Positions 8,220 through 16,778 of a stretch of DNA of 64,000 bases are shown here, piece by piece. Each line of letters starts with the position of its first letter. Position 1 is the first letter of the stretch. The notes under the pieces were generated by a model. The model worked only from the letters and a program-made list of their open reading frames with translations. It had not been told where the DNA came from and did not search any database. The DNA comes from Clostridium sp. (GTDB lineage Bacteria > Bacillota > Clostridia > Lachnospirales > Lachnospiraceae): NCBI GenBank assembly GCA_021770825.1, contig JAETQD010000003.1, positions 173,037 through 237,036 on the forward strand, given 5' to 3'. The translations under genes and the position numbers were made by a program.

Positions 8220-8649
8220 TATAGAGAAGGGGCATATGTCAATGAAGTAAGCAGCATTGACAGGGGATGTGTTTCTTGGTTCGGGTCGTTATGTTATAGA
8301 TGCAAAGTCAATTCTGGAAAACGGTGGTTGAGGAATATACAAACAATCATTACAAAATTTGCGGAAAAGAGGACAATGTGCAGATAGGATTTACTTTTGA
8401 AAATTAGGACTGAGGACATTAAAGTTCAGTATATCGAGGCGTATTTACTTGAAAAAATGTAATATATAATTTTGGCGGAGGTGGGGTAAAAGCAGTGAGA
8501 AGGCTGGCTAACGTGCCGCTCCGCTCATAGATATCCCCGAATGTAAATTCAACAATATACTTCCCAAGATCAGGGGAGATGGTTCCCGGTGACCGGATGA
8601 CTGCTTCTCCGCCTTTCTAAAACATAAATACGTTCTGGAGGTAATTATC
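8220..8649. other. gap between the sugar cassette and the PPOX gene
   Basis: It contains the right direct repeat (8307-8491) and otherwise no coding frame. The GC-richer DNA resembling the rest of the chromosome resumes after about 8495. The ribosome site CTGGAGGT for the next gene is at its end. Confidence 0.5.
8307..8491 (+). repeat. right copy of the 185-bp direct repeat, with GNAT 3'-end remnant
   Basis: Matches 3388-3572 at a constant offset of 4919. It retains the last codons of the GNAT gene (VVEEYTNNHYKICGKEDNVQ to the stop codon) but no upstream part of it, so the acetyltransferase copy here is dead. Its right edge falls at GGTAAAA, followed by GCAGTGAGA. Confidence 0.92.
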
Positions 8650-9045
8650 ATGAAAAAAGTCGTTGAATTCTTACAGGAAAACCCTGTCCAGTATCTCGCC
8701 ACCGTTGGCCGTGACGGAAAGGCCAAGTGCCGTCCCTTCATGTTCTGCTTCGAGCAGGACGGGAAGCTCTGGTTCTGCACCAACAACACCAAGGACGTCT
8801 ACCAGGATATGCAGGCCAATCCTTATGTGGAGGTGTCCGTCTCCAGCCCCAGCTATGCATGGATTCGTCTGCATGGCAAGGCAGTGTTCGAGAACAATAT
8901 GGCAGTTAAGGAAGGCTGCATGAACAATCCGATTGTCAAGGGGCAGTACCAGACCGCCGATAACCCCATTTTTGAGGTGTTCTATCTGGAAGAACCTCAC
9001 GGCGTAATTGCCGACTTCTCCGGCAATCCTCCCTACGAGTTTTAA
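8650..9045 (+). CDS. pyridoxamine 5'-phosphate oxidase-like (PPOX) flavin-binding protein
   Basis: A 131-residue split-barrel FMN-binding protein: LQENPVQYLATVGRDGKAKCRPFMF, then KLWFCTNNTKDVYQDMQANP and SYAWIRLHGKAVF are typical of the clostridial PPOX subgroup. Such proteins bind FMN or F420-like cofactors and reduce or oxidise small molecules; true PLP synthesis is unlikely for this short type. A GGAGGT site precedes the ATG. It heads a same-strand run with a second PPOX protein, a macrodomain and a sirtuin. Confidence 0.85.
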   Translation: MKKVVEFLQENPVQYLATVGRDGKAKCRPFMFCFEQDGKLWFCTNNTKDVYQDMQANPYVEVSVSSPSYAWIRLHGKAVFENNMAVKEGCMNNPIVKGQYQTADNPIFEVFYLEEPHGVIADFSGNPPYEF

Positions 9046-9191
9046 GAAGAACCGTCAAATAAAAATCTTCGCGGCAAGGTGAAATCCCTGACCGGCAGTG
9101 TCAGCCTGCCAGTGGAAACATTTTTGAAGGGCTTTGCCGCCAGTATCGTGCCCGGCTCGGAAGGACGCAGTTTGAAAAGGAGGGCTCCAAC

Positions 9192-9814
9192 ATGAAAACC
9201 AGAGATTATCTATCTTATCTTGTTCAGGAAATACATACCACGGTTGTGGCAACAGTAGATGATGCAGGCTTGCCGGTCACGGCGGCGATTGATATGATGG
9301 ATGTTGATGAAGGCGGTATTTACTTTCTGACCGCCAGAGGAAAAGGCTTTTATGACCGCCTGAAAAAGCGTGGAGCCCTTGCATTGACCGGCATGAAGGG
9401 CAAGGACACCATGCACTGCGCCGCACTTTCTATTCGGGGGAAGGTGCGGGAGCTGGGCAGTGAACGGCTGCCGCAGCTGTTTGAAAAGAATCCCTATATG
9501 AAGGAAATATATCCGGATGCAGCATCCAGAAGTCCATTGACCGTCTTTGTCATCTATGAAGGCAGCGGAGAATGGTTCGATCTGTCGAAAAAGCCGATTG
9601 AGCGTGCGAGCTTTACCTTTGGCGGCGCAGAAGAAGTGCAGGAGGGGTATTTTGTCACAGATACCTGCATTGGCTGCAAACTTTGCTATTCCAAATGTCC
9701 GCAAAAGTGCATCGACATCTCTGCTAAGCCTGCAGTTATTCAGCAGAAAACTGCCTGCATTGTGGTAACTGCTATGAAATCTGCCCGGCCAGAGCCATTG
9801 TGAAACGGGGGTAA
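9192..9814 (+). pseudogene. PPOX domain fused to a ferredoxin domain, frameshifted near its 3' end
   Basis: The first 185 codons encode a PPOX flavin-binding barrel (TTVVATVDDAGLPVTAAIDM) followed by a ferredoxin motif CIGCKLCYSKCPQKC. In frame it ends at 9803 with a non-homologous tail. A minus-one shift at the AAAA run (9747-9750) restores a second cluster motif, CLHCGNCYEICP, and stops at 9812-9814, four bases before the next gene. A complete protein would therefore be about 207 residues with two 4Fe-4S clusters. Explanations are a real one-base deletion, a sequencing error or ribosomal slippage. Flavin plus Fe-S domains suggest an electron-transfer reductase. Confidence 0.75.
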
Positions 9815-9818
9815 TACC

Positions 9819-10598
9819 ATGAATCAGGAAGAACGAAGAAGATTTTTAATTGAGGAATTGCTGCGGGAGCGTCCTTCCTTTAAGCCGCAAGAGATTCCGG
9901 CAGATGCCGGACATCAGAAAATCCTGCTGCGCGGATTGATGAATGTCCGTCATCCGGGAGCTGTCAGCAGAAGATTTCTTGAGGTACAGGACGCTTATTT
10001 GCAGGGAGAACTGGCGGTGAAGAAGCTTACCAGCCTGTCTGATCTGCATCCGGTTCAGGATGGAATTTATCTCTGGCGCGGAGATATCACCACGCTGGAA
10101 TGCGGAGCCATTGTCAATGCTGCCAACAGCGGTATGACCGGCTGCTACCAGCCCTGCCACAACTGTATCGACAACTGCATCCATACTTATGCGGGAGTGC
10201 AGCTCCGTTTGAAATGCGCCGAGCTGATGGAACGGCAGGGCTATGCCGAACCCACCGGACAGGCCAAGATCACGCCTGCTTATAACCTTCCCTGTGAGTA
10301 TGTGATTCACACAGTCGGTCCTATCGTGGAGGGGAAATTGACACAGCGGCATTGTGAGCAATTGAAATCCTGCTATTGTTCCTGCCTGGCTTTGGCCGAT
10401 GAATACCAGGCGCCCAGCATTGCGTTTTGCTGTATCTCCACTGGAGTGTTCATGTTTCCGAATGATAAGGCGGCAGAGGTAGCTGTGCAGACCGTGCAGG
10501 AATACAAGAAAGAAACCGGAAGCGGAATCGAGGTGATATTCAATGTTTTCAAGGAACAGGATGAAAGAATTTACAGGAAGCTGCTCCGGGCAGATTGA
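9819..10598 (+). CDS. zinc-containing macrodomain protein-ADP-ribose hydrolase
   Basis: A 259-residue macrodomain of the bacterial zinc type that removes ADP-ribose from proteins. The ADP-ribose loop is IVNAANSGMTG (about 98-108), followed by the cysteine/histidine-rich zinc block CYQPCHNCIDNCIH (109-122), then ITPAYNLPCEYVIHTVGP and the C-terminal AFCCISTGVFMFPN loop. The N-terminal ~80 residues are the helical extension usual for this type. It overlaps the class-M sirtuin gene, the standard partner that writes the modification (SirTM systems). The ribosome site is within CGGGGG. Confidence 0.92.
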   Translation: MNQEERRRFLIEELLRERPSFKPQEIPADAGHQKILLRGLMNVRHPGAVSRRFLEVQDAYLQGELAVKKLTSLSDLHPVQDGIYLWRGDITTLECGAIVNAANSGMTGCYQPCHNCIDNCIHTYAGVQLRLKCAELMERQGYAEPTGQAKITPAYNLPCEYVIHTVGPIVEGKLTQRHCEQLKSCYCSCLALADEYQAPSIAFCCISTGVFMFPNDKAAEVAVQTVQEYKKETGSGIEVIFNVFKEQDERIYRKLLRAD

Positions 10599-11427
10599 GC
10601 GGCTGAAGCAGGCATTGGAGATGTCGGATGCTGTCCTGATCGGCGCTGGTGCGGGGCTGTCTGCCTCCGCAGGACTTACTTATAGCGGAGAGCGTTTTGA
10701 ACGTTATTTTTCAGACTTTTATCAGAGATATGGGATCACTGACATGTACTCCGGCGGTTTTTATCCCTATAACACATTGGAAGAATATTGGGCATGGTGG
10801 AGCCGTCATGTTTTCTATAATCGCTATGTGGATGCGCCTATCCCGGTTTATCAGGAATTGCTTTCTTTGGTAAGGAACAAAGATTACTTTGTTCTGACCA
10901 CCAATGTGGACCACCAGTTCCAGCGGGAGGGCTTTGATAAGCAAAGGTTGTTTTATACGCAGGGTGATTATGGTTTGTGGCAATGTTCCAAAGCCTGTCA
11001 CAACAAAACCTATGATAACAAGGACACAATCCGGCAGATGGTCTCCCAACAGAGGGATATGAAAATTCCGTCAGACCTGATACCCCATTGCCCGGTATGC
11101 GGCGCACCCATGACTATGAACCTGCGCTGCGACGATACTTTTGTGCAGGATGAGGGCTGGTATGCCGCCCGAATCCGGTATTCGGTTTTTTTACAGCGGC
11201 ACAGGCATGGGAAGGTGTTGTATCTGGAGCTGGGGGTCGGAAACAATACGCCGGCTATTATCAAATATCCCTTTTGGAAATATTCTTTGGAAAACCCAGA
11301 TGCTGTTTATGCCTGCGTGAACTTCGGGCAGGCATACGCACCGAGGGAAATCGCGGAGCGCTCCGTCTGTCTGGATGCAGACATTGGGCGTATCCTGTCA
11401 GAGATGAGCCGGAAGGCGGTTTCATAA
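10561..11427 (+). CDS. class-M sirtuin (SirTM), probable protein ADP-ribosyltransferase
   Basis: A 288-residue SIR2-fold protein of the SirTM class, which uses NAD+ to ADP-ribosylate a carrier protein instead of deacetylating. NAD-binding GAGAGLSASAGL is at 28-39 and TTNVDHQ at 113-119. The position of the usual catalytic histidine is Gln134 (TQGDYG), as in SirTM enzymes, with Asn115 in place. Zinc cysteines are 142, 146, 177 and 180. I prefer ATG 10561 (AAGGAACAGG upstream) over 10543; either way it overlaps the macrodomain gene, implying translational coupling. The usual GcvH-like target and LplA2 lipoate ligase genes are not adjacent. Confidence 0.9.
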   Translation: MKEFTGSCSGQIERLKQALEMSDAVLIGAGAGLSASAGLTYSGERFERYFSDFYQRYGITDMYSGGFYPYNTLEEYWAWWSRHVFYNRYVDAPIPVYQELLSLVRNKDYFVLTTNVDHQFQREGFDKQRLFYTQGDYGLWQCSKACHNKTYDNKDTIRQMVSQQRDMKIPSDLIPHCPVCGAPMTMNLRCDDTFVQDEGWYAARIRYSVFLQRHRHGKVLYLELGVGNNTPAIIKYPFWKYSLENPDAVYACVNFGQAYAPREIAERSVCLDADIGRILSEMSRKAVS

Positions 11428-11477
11428 AAAATGGACAGAGCTTCTATCCTGTGAGATAAAGGCACTGTCCATTTTTT
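11426..11477 (+). terminator. strong intrinsic terminator after the sirtuin gene
   Basis: AAAAAATGGACAG (11426-11438) pairs perfectly with CTGTCCATTTTTT (11465-11477). The stop codon of the sirtuin gene is inside the left arm. The symmetric A and T runs let it work in both directions. Confidence 0.85.
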
Positions 11478-11553
11478 GTTCCATAGGACCCCCCTCTGGA
11501 GCCTCCCATGTAATAAAAAAGCCCTCCGGGCAGGATTCTTCTTCAGAGCACTA

Positions 11554-11632
11554 TTGAAAATTGAAAAACAGCACGCTATAATAAACGTGCAGTAAGTGTT
11601 CAAACTCACTCTGAAAGAGAAAACTTCAGAGT
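11554..11632 (+). promoter_or_regulatory. promoter, operator-like palindrome and leader hairpin of the hybrid kinase gene
   Basis: TTGAAA (11554-11559) and TATAAT (11577-11582) have a 17-base spacer. An inverted repeat GCACG (11571-11575) / CGTGC (11586-11590) brackets the -10 box, a typical repressor site. The transcript then carries a perfect 8-bp hairpin, ACTCTGAA (11608-11615) / TTCAGAGT (11625-11632), before the ribosome site AGAGGTG. Confidence 0.7.
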
Positions 11633-11673
11633 AAGGACTTAAATAATAATGTCAGTGGTAAGAGGTGTGAAAA

Positions 11674-14607
11674 ATGCAGCCTGATAATAATCGAAAAATG
11701 AGGATGCAGATTTTGTTTGCCTGTATTCTGTTAGCATTTGTTGTCATTATATTTGTTATTTTTACAAAGAATAATAATGAGCGTATTATCCGGCAAAATG
11801 AAAATTATGTGGAAGATGTCTCCGTTCAGATGGCAGAACGGATTGAAGACATTCTGACAAGTGCAGAGAATAGTATTCATACCATGGCATATCTATATGA
11901 AAAGTCATTGGAAGCCCCAGAAGTAGATGCGGCCGCATTGAAGGAGATGACTGAAAATTCCGTTTTTGAGTATGTGGAATTCGTAGATAAAAATGGGATA
12001 AATCTTACACCTAAGGGCGAAATAGCAGATGTTTCAGACCGTGAATATTTTATAGAAGGAATGAAAGGAAACTCTGGTACATCAATGACCCTTCACTCCA
12101 GAATTACGAATGAAACACTGGTGGTTTTCTATACTCCCTTGCGTTATAAGGGGGAAATTATTGGAGTATTAAACGGAATATACCGGGAAGAAGGGATGCA
12201 GAGAATTCTTTCTACGGAATTTTTTGGTACACAGGCCAAAACATATCTCTGTACAGGGGATGGAACGGTTATTTCCAGCTTTGGCGACAATAAAGCTCCC
12301 CAAAACATACTTGAGGCGCTGCCGGGAACCATAAAGGTATCCGAGGAAGCGCTTAAAGGCATCCGGCAGGCATTTGAAAACCATGAGTCCTATGGTTATA
12401 GGTATGGCGGCAGGCAGGGGACAGGAAATGCATATCTCATAGGGATTTCCCAGAATGACTGGATGCTCATGCAGACATTTCCGTCTACAGTTACAAATGG
12501 TATGATAGAAAGTGCCAATGCTGCCGGAATACAGATGGTAATTTGCCTGATTATCGCATTCAGTATCTATATTCTTGGTCTGATCTTCCTGAATTGGAAG
12601 CAAGAGAAGCTGTTGATATCACAAAAGCAGGAAATGTCCCGGATTGTTGACGGAGTGACGAATTTATTTACCCGGTTTGTAGTGGTGGATTTGAAAAATG
12701 ATACCTATGAATATTTTAAGGACAGGGATAATGGAAGGCTGAGAAAGGGAAAGTATTCGGAGTTAGTGGCTTATTTCTCACCCAGGTATATTGCGGAAGA
12801 CGGTGTGGAAGATATGCCGACTGTCATAGGAAAGGATTATATTCAGGCACATATGGATAAAAATACTCCGTATCTGCAGTTCGAGTACCGGATACAGAGG
12901 GAGAGTGAGCGTTGGGAGCATATATCGATTCTAACTTTGGAGCGGGAAAACGGTGTTCCAACCATCATTTTACATGCGATTCAGGATGTAACGGAATTGA
13001 AGCGGGAGGAGCTTAGAAACCGGACAGCTTTAAAGGAAGCATTTCAGGCGGCGGAGGCAGCAAATCATGCCAAGAGTGATTTCCTCTCCAGGATGTCCCA
13101 CGATATCCGTACTCCTATGAATGCCATTATGGGCATGACTGCTGTGGCAGCTATGAATATGGATGATACGGAAAGGGTCAAGGACTGCCTTAATAAGATT
13201 ACCCTTTCCAGCCGCCATCTGCTGGCGCTGATCAATGACGTATTGGATATGTCCAAAATTGAAAATGGAAAGGTTACCTTGTCCGAAGAAGAATTTGATT
13301 TGGCAAAAATGGTGGAAAACCTGCTGGCCATTATCCATCCGCAGATTCAGGAAAAGAATCAGCAGCTCAAGGTAAATATTTCTAATATTACCCATGAGGA
13401 GGTTATTGGAGACCCATTGCATTTACAGCAGGTATTCGTGAATATTATGGGGAACGCTGTGAAGTTTACGCCAGAGGGAGGTACGATTACCTTCCATATT
13501 TGCGAAAAACCATCCCGCATACATGGAAGCGGATATTATGAGTTTATCTTTGAAGATACCGGTATTGGTATGAAGGAGGAATTTGTAGAAACAATCTTTG
13601 AACCCTTCACCCGTGAAAAGAGCGCAGACAGCCGGAATATTGAAGGAACAGGACTGGGAATGTCCATTGCAAATAACATTGTCAGGATGATGAACGGTAC
13701 GATTCAGGTTGAGAGTACTCTCGGAGTGGGTTCTAAATTTACCGTGCAGTTATATTTAAAACTGCAGAACGAGAAAACGGAAGCAGCAGAATGCCTGAAG
13801 GATTTGCGGGTGCTGGTGGCAGATGACGAGCCGGATGCCTGTGAGAATGCCTGTGAGATTCTGAACAGTATTGGCATGGTTTCAGACGGTGTATTAAGCG
13901 GAGATGAGGCAATCCTGAAAGTATCAGAAGCGCATGAAAATGCAGAGGATTATGCCGTGGTGATTCTGGACTGGAAAATGCCTGGAAAATGCGGAGTGGA
14001 AACCACAAGAGAGATACGGAGACAATTTGGAAATGATGTCCCGATTATTATTCTTTCTGCCTATGACTGGTCCTCAATTGAACAGGAAGCAAGAGAAGCA
14101 GGCGTCAATGCTTTTATCGCGAAGCCGTTATTTAAGTCACGCTTAATTTATGTTCTGAAATCCCTGATTGAGGAGCAGGGGAAAGAAGAGACGCCGGAAA
14201 TTGAAGCGATGGGACAAAAAGATTACAGCGGCAAAAGGGTTCTCTTGGTAGAAGATATTGATCTGAATTTGGAAATTGCCGAGACATTGCTGGAGTATAT
14301 CGGTATTGAAGCAGAAACGGCAAGGGACGGACAGCAGGCCGTGGATATGCTGTTGGAAAAACCGGAAAATTACTTCGATTTGGTTCTTATGGATATTCAA
14401 ATGCCTGTCAAGAATGGATATGAGGCGGCAAAGGAAATCAGGGCTTCCGCCAGAGAGGACCTGAAAACAATACCGATTGTTGCCATGAGTGCAGATGCGT
14501 TTACGGATGATATCCAAAAAGCCTTATCTGTGGGAATGAATGACCACGTTGCAAAACCCATTGAGCTGTCAAAGCTGTCGGAAGCGATAGAAAAGTGGAT
14601 AAAATAA
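11674..14607 (+). CDS. hybrid sensor histidine kinase with two receiver domains
   Basis: A 977-residue membrane kinase. Helix 1 (about 11-30) and helix 2 (about 288-310) bracket an extracytoplasmic double-Cache-like sensor (VFYTPLRYKGEIIGVLNG). A PAS-like segment (about 325-445) follows. The HisKA box SRMSHDIRTPMNA holds the phospho-acceptor His476, then come the HATPase (NAVKFTPEGG, DTGIGM, GTGLGMSI) and two receivers. Receiver 1 has VVILDWKMP and SAYDW; receiver 2 has LVLMDIQMP and AMSADAF. No HPt or DNA-binding output is attached, so it must signal to a separate HPt or output protein. It has the same domain order as the kinase at 21560. Confidence 0.92.
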   Translation: MQPDNNRKMRMQILFACILLAFVVIIFVIFTKNNNERIIRQNENYVEDVSVQMAERIEDILTSAENSIHTMAYLYEKSLEAPEVDAAALKEMTENSVFEYVEFVDKNGINLTPKGEIADVSDREYFIEGMKGNSGTSMTLHSRITNETLVVFYTPLRYKGEIIGVLNGIYREEGMQRILSTEFFGTQAKTYLCTGDGTVISSFGDNKAPQNILEALPGTIKVSEEALKGIRQAFENHESYGYRYGGRQGTGNAYLIGISQNDWMLMQTFPSTVTNGMIESANAAGIQMVICLIIAFSIYILGLIFLNWKQEKLLISQKQEMSRIVDGVTNLFTRFVVVDLKNDTYEYFKDRDNGRLRKGKYSELVAYFSPRYIAEDGVEDMPTVIGKDYIQAHMDKNTPYLQFEYRIQRESERWEHISILTLERENGVPTIILHAIQDVTELKREELRNRTALKEAFQAAEAANHAKSDFLSRMSHDIRTPMNAIMGMTAVAAMNMDDTERVKDCLNKITLSSRHLLALINDVLDMSKIENGKVTLSEEEFDLAKMVENLLAIIHPQIQEKNQQLKVNISNITHEEVIGDPLHLQQVFVNIMGNAVKFTPEGGTITFHICEKPSRIHGSGYYEFIFEDTGIGMKEEFVETIFEPFTREKSADSRNIEGTGLGMSIANNIVRMMNGTIQVESTLGVGSKFTVQLYLKLQNEKTEAAECLKDLRVLVADDEPDACENACEILNSIGMVSDGVLSGDEAILKVSEAHENAEDYAVVILDWKMPGKCGVETTREIRRQFGNDVPIIILSAYDWSSIEQEAREAGVNAFIAKPLFKSRLIYVLKSLIEEQGKEETPEIEAMGQKDYSGKRVLLVEDIDLNLEIAETLLEYIGIEAETARDGQQAVDMLLEKPENYFDLVLMDIQMPVKNGYEAAKEIRASAREDLKTIPIVAMSADAFTDDIQKALSVGMNDHVAKPIELSKLSEAIEKWIK

Positions 14608-14627
14608 TCCCCTTGCAGCCGTAAGTC

Positions 14628-14655
14628 TTGACATTTCAGCCGTATATGTTATACT
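14628..14655 (+). promoter_or_regulatory. promoter of the MATE transporter leader
   Basis: TTGACA (14628-14633) and TATACT (14650-14655) with a 16-base spacer, starting 20 bases after the kinase stop codon. Transcription should start near 14662, giving a leader of about 95 bases before the MATE start at 14756. Confidence 0.65.
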
Positions 14656-14692
14656 GTAACTGCTCATCGGAGGGCTTGTAAATATGATTACT

Positions 14693-14738
14693 AAGCTGGA
14701 TAAGATGTCGGGGCGGCCCGGTTCTTATCCAGCTTTTT
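14693..14738 (+). terminator. terminator-like attenuator in the MATE leader
   Basis: AAGCTGGATAAGA (14693-14705) pairs perfectly with TCTTATCCAGCTT (14723-14735); inner CGGG/CCCG adds a second helix, and the T-run runs to 14738. It lies between the promoter and the gene's ribosome site. An upstream ATG at 14684 with its own GGAGGG site is in frame with the transporter and would be translated straight through the hairpin. Confidence 0.7.
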
Positions 14739-14755
14739 ACACATTTGGAGGATTT

Positions 14756-16126
14756 ATGAAGCAGGCACAGAATTTCACAGAAGGAAAGATTTTTACCCCC
14801 CTGATCCGTTTTGTGCTGCCGGTGCTGATGGCGCTGTTTTTGCAGACGATGTATGGCGCCGTTGATCTGCTGGTTGTGGGGCAGTTTGGAACCAGTGCCG
14901 ATGTTTCCGCCGTCGCCACCGGTTCCATGGTCATGCACACGGTCACAGTTGTGATTACAGGGCTTGCCATGGGTCTGACTGTTTTGGTCGGACGAAAAAT
15001 CGGTGAGGGGCGAAAGGAAGAGGCAGGTAAAATTATTGGAAGCGGCATCTGGCTGTTCGGAGTTCTGTCTCTGGCTGTATCTGTCGTTATGGTAATTGCC
15101 GCACCATTCATGGCACAGGTCATGCAGGCGCCCGCGGAAGCCTTTGATAAGACTGTTTCCTACATAACCATTTGTTCCGTCGGTGCAATTTTTATCGTTG
15201 CCTATAATCTGGTGGGAAGTATTTTTCGAGGAATCGGCGATTCCACCATGCCGTTAGTAACGGTCGCCATTGCCTGTGTGTTAAATATCATCGGTGATTT
15301 GGTTTTGGTCGCAGGATTTCAGATGGGAACTGCCGGCGCGGCCATCGCTACGGTGTTTGCCCAGGCAGCCAGTGTGGTGCTGTCCGTTGCCATCATCCGC
15401 AGGCGGGCATTGCCGTTTATCCTTCATAGGAAAGACATCCGCCCCAAAGGCACGTATATCCGGTAGCTTCTCGCTTTGGGGATTCCCATTGCCTTACAGG
15501 ACCTGCTGGTGAATATTTCTTTTCTTGCAATCACGGCAATCGTCAACAGTCTTGGTCTGGTTGCGTCAGCGGGCGTAGGAGTGGCGGAAAAGCTCTGTGG
15601 TTTTGTAATGCTGGTGCCTTCTGCCTATATGCAGGCCATGTCTGCCTTTGTCGCCCAGAATATGGGCGCAGGAAAGCCGGAACGGGCACGGAAGGCTCTG
15701 CTGTGCGGCATCGCTTCCTCCCTGGCCGCCGGTATCGTTATGGGATACCTCACCTTCTTCCATGGAGATTTACTGGCGGGGCTGTTTGCCAGGGATGATG
15801 CCGTTGTCGCCGCCGCCGCGGAATATCTGAAAGCCTATGCCATTGACTGTCTGCTGACCTCCTTTTTGTTCAGTTTCATTGGCTATTTTAACGGCACCGG
15901 AAATACCATGTTTGTCATGGCGCAGGGCATTGTCGGCGCCTTTGGCGTAAGACTGCCCGTAAGCTGGATTGTCAGCCGTCAGGCTTGGGCGAGTCTGTTC
16001 CATATCGGGATGGCGACGCCTGCCTCGTCTCTGGTGCAGATTACCCTGTGCGGTATTTATTTTGCCTATATGCTGCATGTGGAAAAGAAAAAGCGAGTCA
16101 ATGGTCAGTGGGGGATAGGTGAATAG
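14756..16126 (+). pseudogene. MATE-family efflux transporter interrupted by one in-frame amber codon
   Basis: The whole frame would give 456 residues, normal for a MATE (DinF/NorM-like) drug or metabolite:cation antiporter with 12 helices: two halves, MALFLQTMYGAVDLLVVG and the equivalent QDLLVNISFLAITAIVNSLG. Codon 237 (15464-15466) is TAG between GTYIR and LLALGIPIALQDLL; the frame is intact on both sides, so a single CAG-to-TAG change is likely. Start 14756 has GGAGG correctly spaced. As it stands only half-transporters could be made unless the codon is suppressed or the second half is restarted at TTG 15476. Confidence 0.85.
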
Positions 16127-16154
16127 GAAAATTGAGCTGAGGAGGGAGCAGATC

Positions 16155-16343
16155 ATGCTGAAAGGGATTATGATATTGGGCTCGCCGGGAGCCGGTAAAA
16201 CAACGTTGGGAAGGCTGGTTGCCGGAAAGCTGGGAATCTCTTTTCTGGATATTGATGAATATATGCTGAAGGAAATATCAGAATGGTTTGTCTGCTCACA
16301 AAGAAAATCGAAACATGACAGGCAGATGTCGTATTTATTATGA
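16155..16343 (+). pseudogene. truncated P-loop kinase (shikimate/adenylate kinase-like)
   Basis: It begins well, with GAGGAGGGAG before ATG 16155 and a Walker A loop GSPGAGKTTLG and FLDIDEYM, as in small P-loop kinases. After about 43 residues the homology stops and a short unrelated tail ends at 16343. The lid and remaining core (about 120 residues) are missing, so an internal deletion or frameshift has removed the function. The intact substrate cannot be inferred. Confidence 0.65.
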
Positions 16344-16436
16344 TATTCTGAAAATAGGAAAAGATGTTGTGAAACGAAGAAAGGGCATGAGCAATCCGGA
16401 AAAATGTTCATGTCCCTTCTGTTAGGAGGCTTTAGG

Positions 16437-16772
16437 ATGAAGATTCCGGAGAAGCCAAAGCATAAGCGCAGTCAATGCCAGAATATGCTTTGTGAGGACA
16501 ATAAGGTTTGCGATTTGAGGAAACTGCCGGGCGTGGGTGCAGATATGGAGAAACACCTGCAGAATATTGGAATCCACTGTATAGCAGATTTGAGGGGGAA
16601 GGACCCTGAGGAATTGTATCGCCTGGACTGTCTGAAAAAGGGATTTCAGGACGACAGATGTGTACTGTATGTATTTCGCTGTGCTGTGTATTTTGCAGAG
16701 CATGAGTACCATGAACCAGAAAAATTGAAATGGTGGTACTGGAAAGATAAGAATTATCCGGAAAAGGAGTGA
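16437..16772 (+). CDS. Cdd1-like helix-hairpin-helix protein (PF11731 type)
   Basis: A 111-residue protein resembling Cdd1, the small protein first named at the edge of the C. difficile pathogenicity locus. The helix-hairpin-helix is LRKLPGVGADMEKHLQNIGI, followed by ADLRGKDPEELYRLDC and the characteristic C-terminus DDRCVLYVFRCAVYF and LKWWYWKD. HhH motifs bind DNA non-specifically, but the cellular role is unknown. The ATG at 16437 has GGAGG upstream. It is followed within six bases by a GNAT gene, so the two are likely co-transcribed. Confidence 0.8.
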   Translation: MKIPEKPKHKRSQCQNMLCEDNKVCDLRKLPGVGADMEKHLQNIGIHCIADLRGKDPEELYRLDCLKKGFQDDRCVLYVFRCAVYFAEHEYHEPEKLKWWYWKDKNYPEKE

Positions 16773-16778
16773 GGGTGA

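Noticed and set aside
11515..11531. Small GCCC/GGGC stem with an A-run, a possible minus-strand terminator
   Set aside because: There is no minus-strand gene to its right that would use it, and the stem is only four pairs.
16315..16425. 36-codon frame ending in KCSCPFC between the P-loop remnant and the Cdd1-like gene
   Set aside because: No ribosome site, and most of it overlaps a weak hairpin; probably part of the decayed kinase region.
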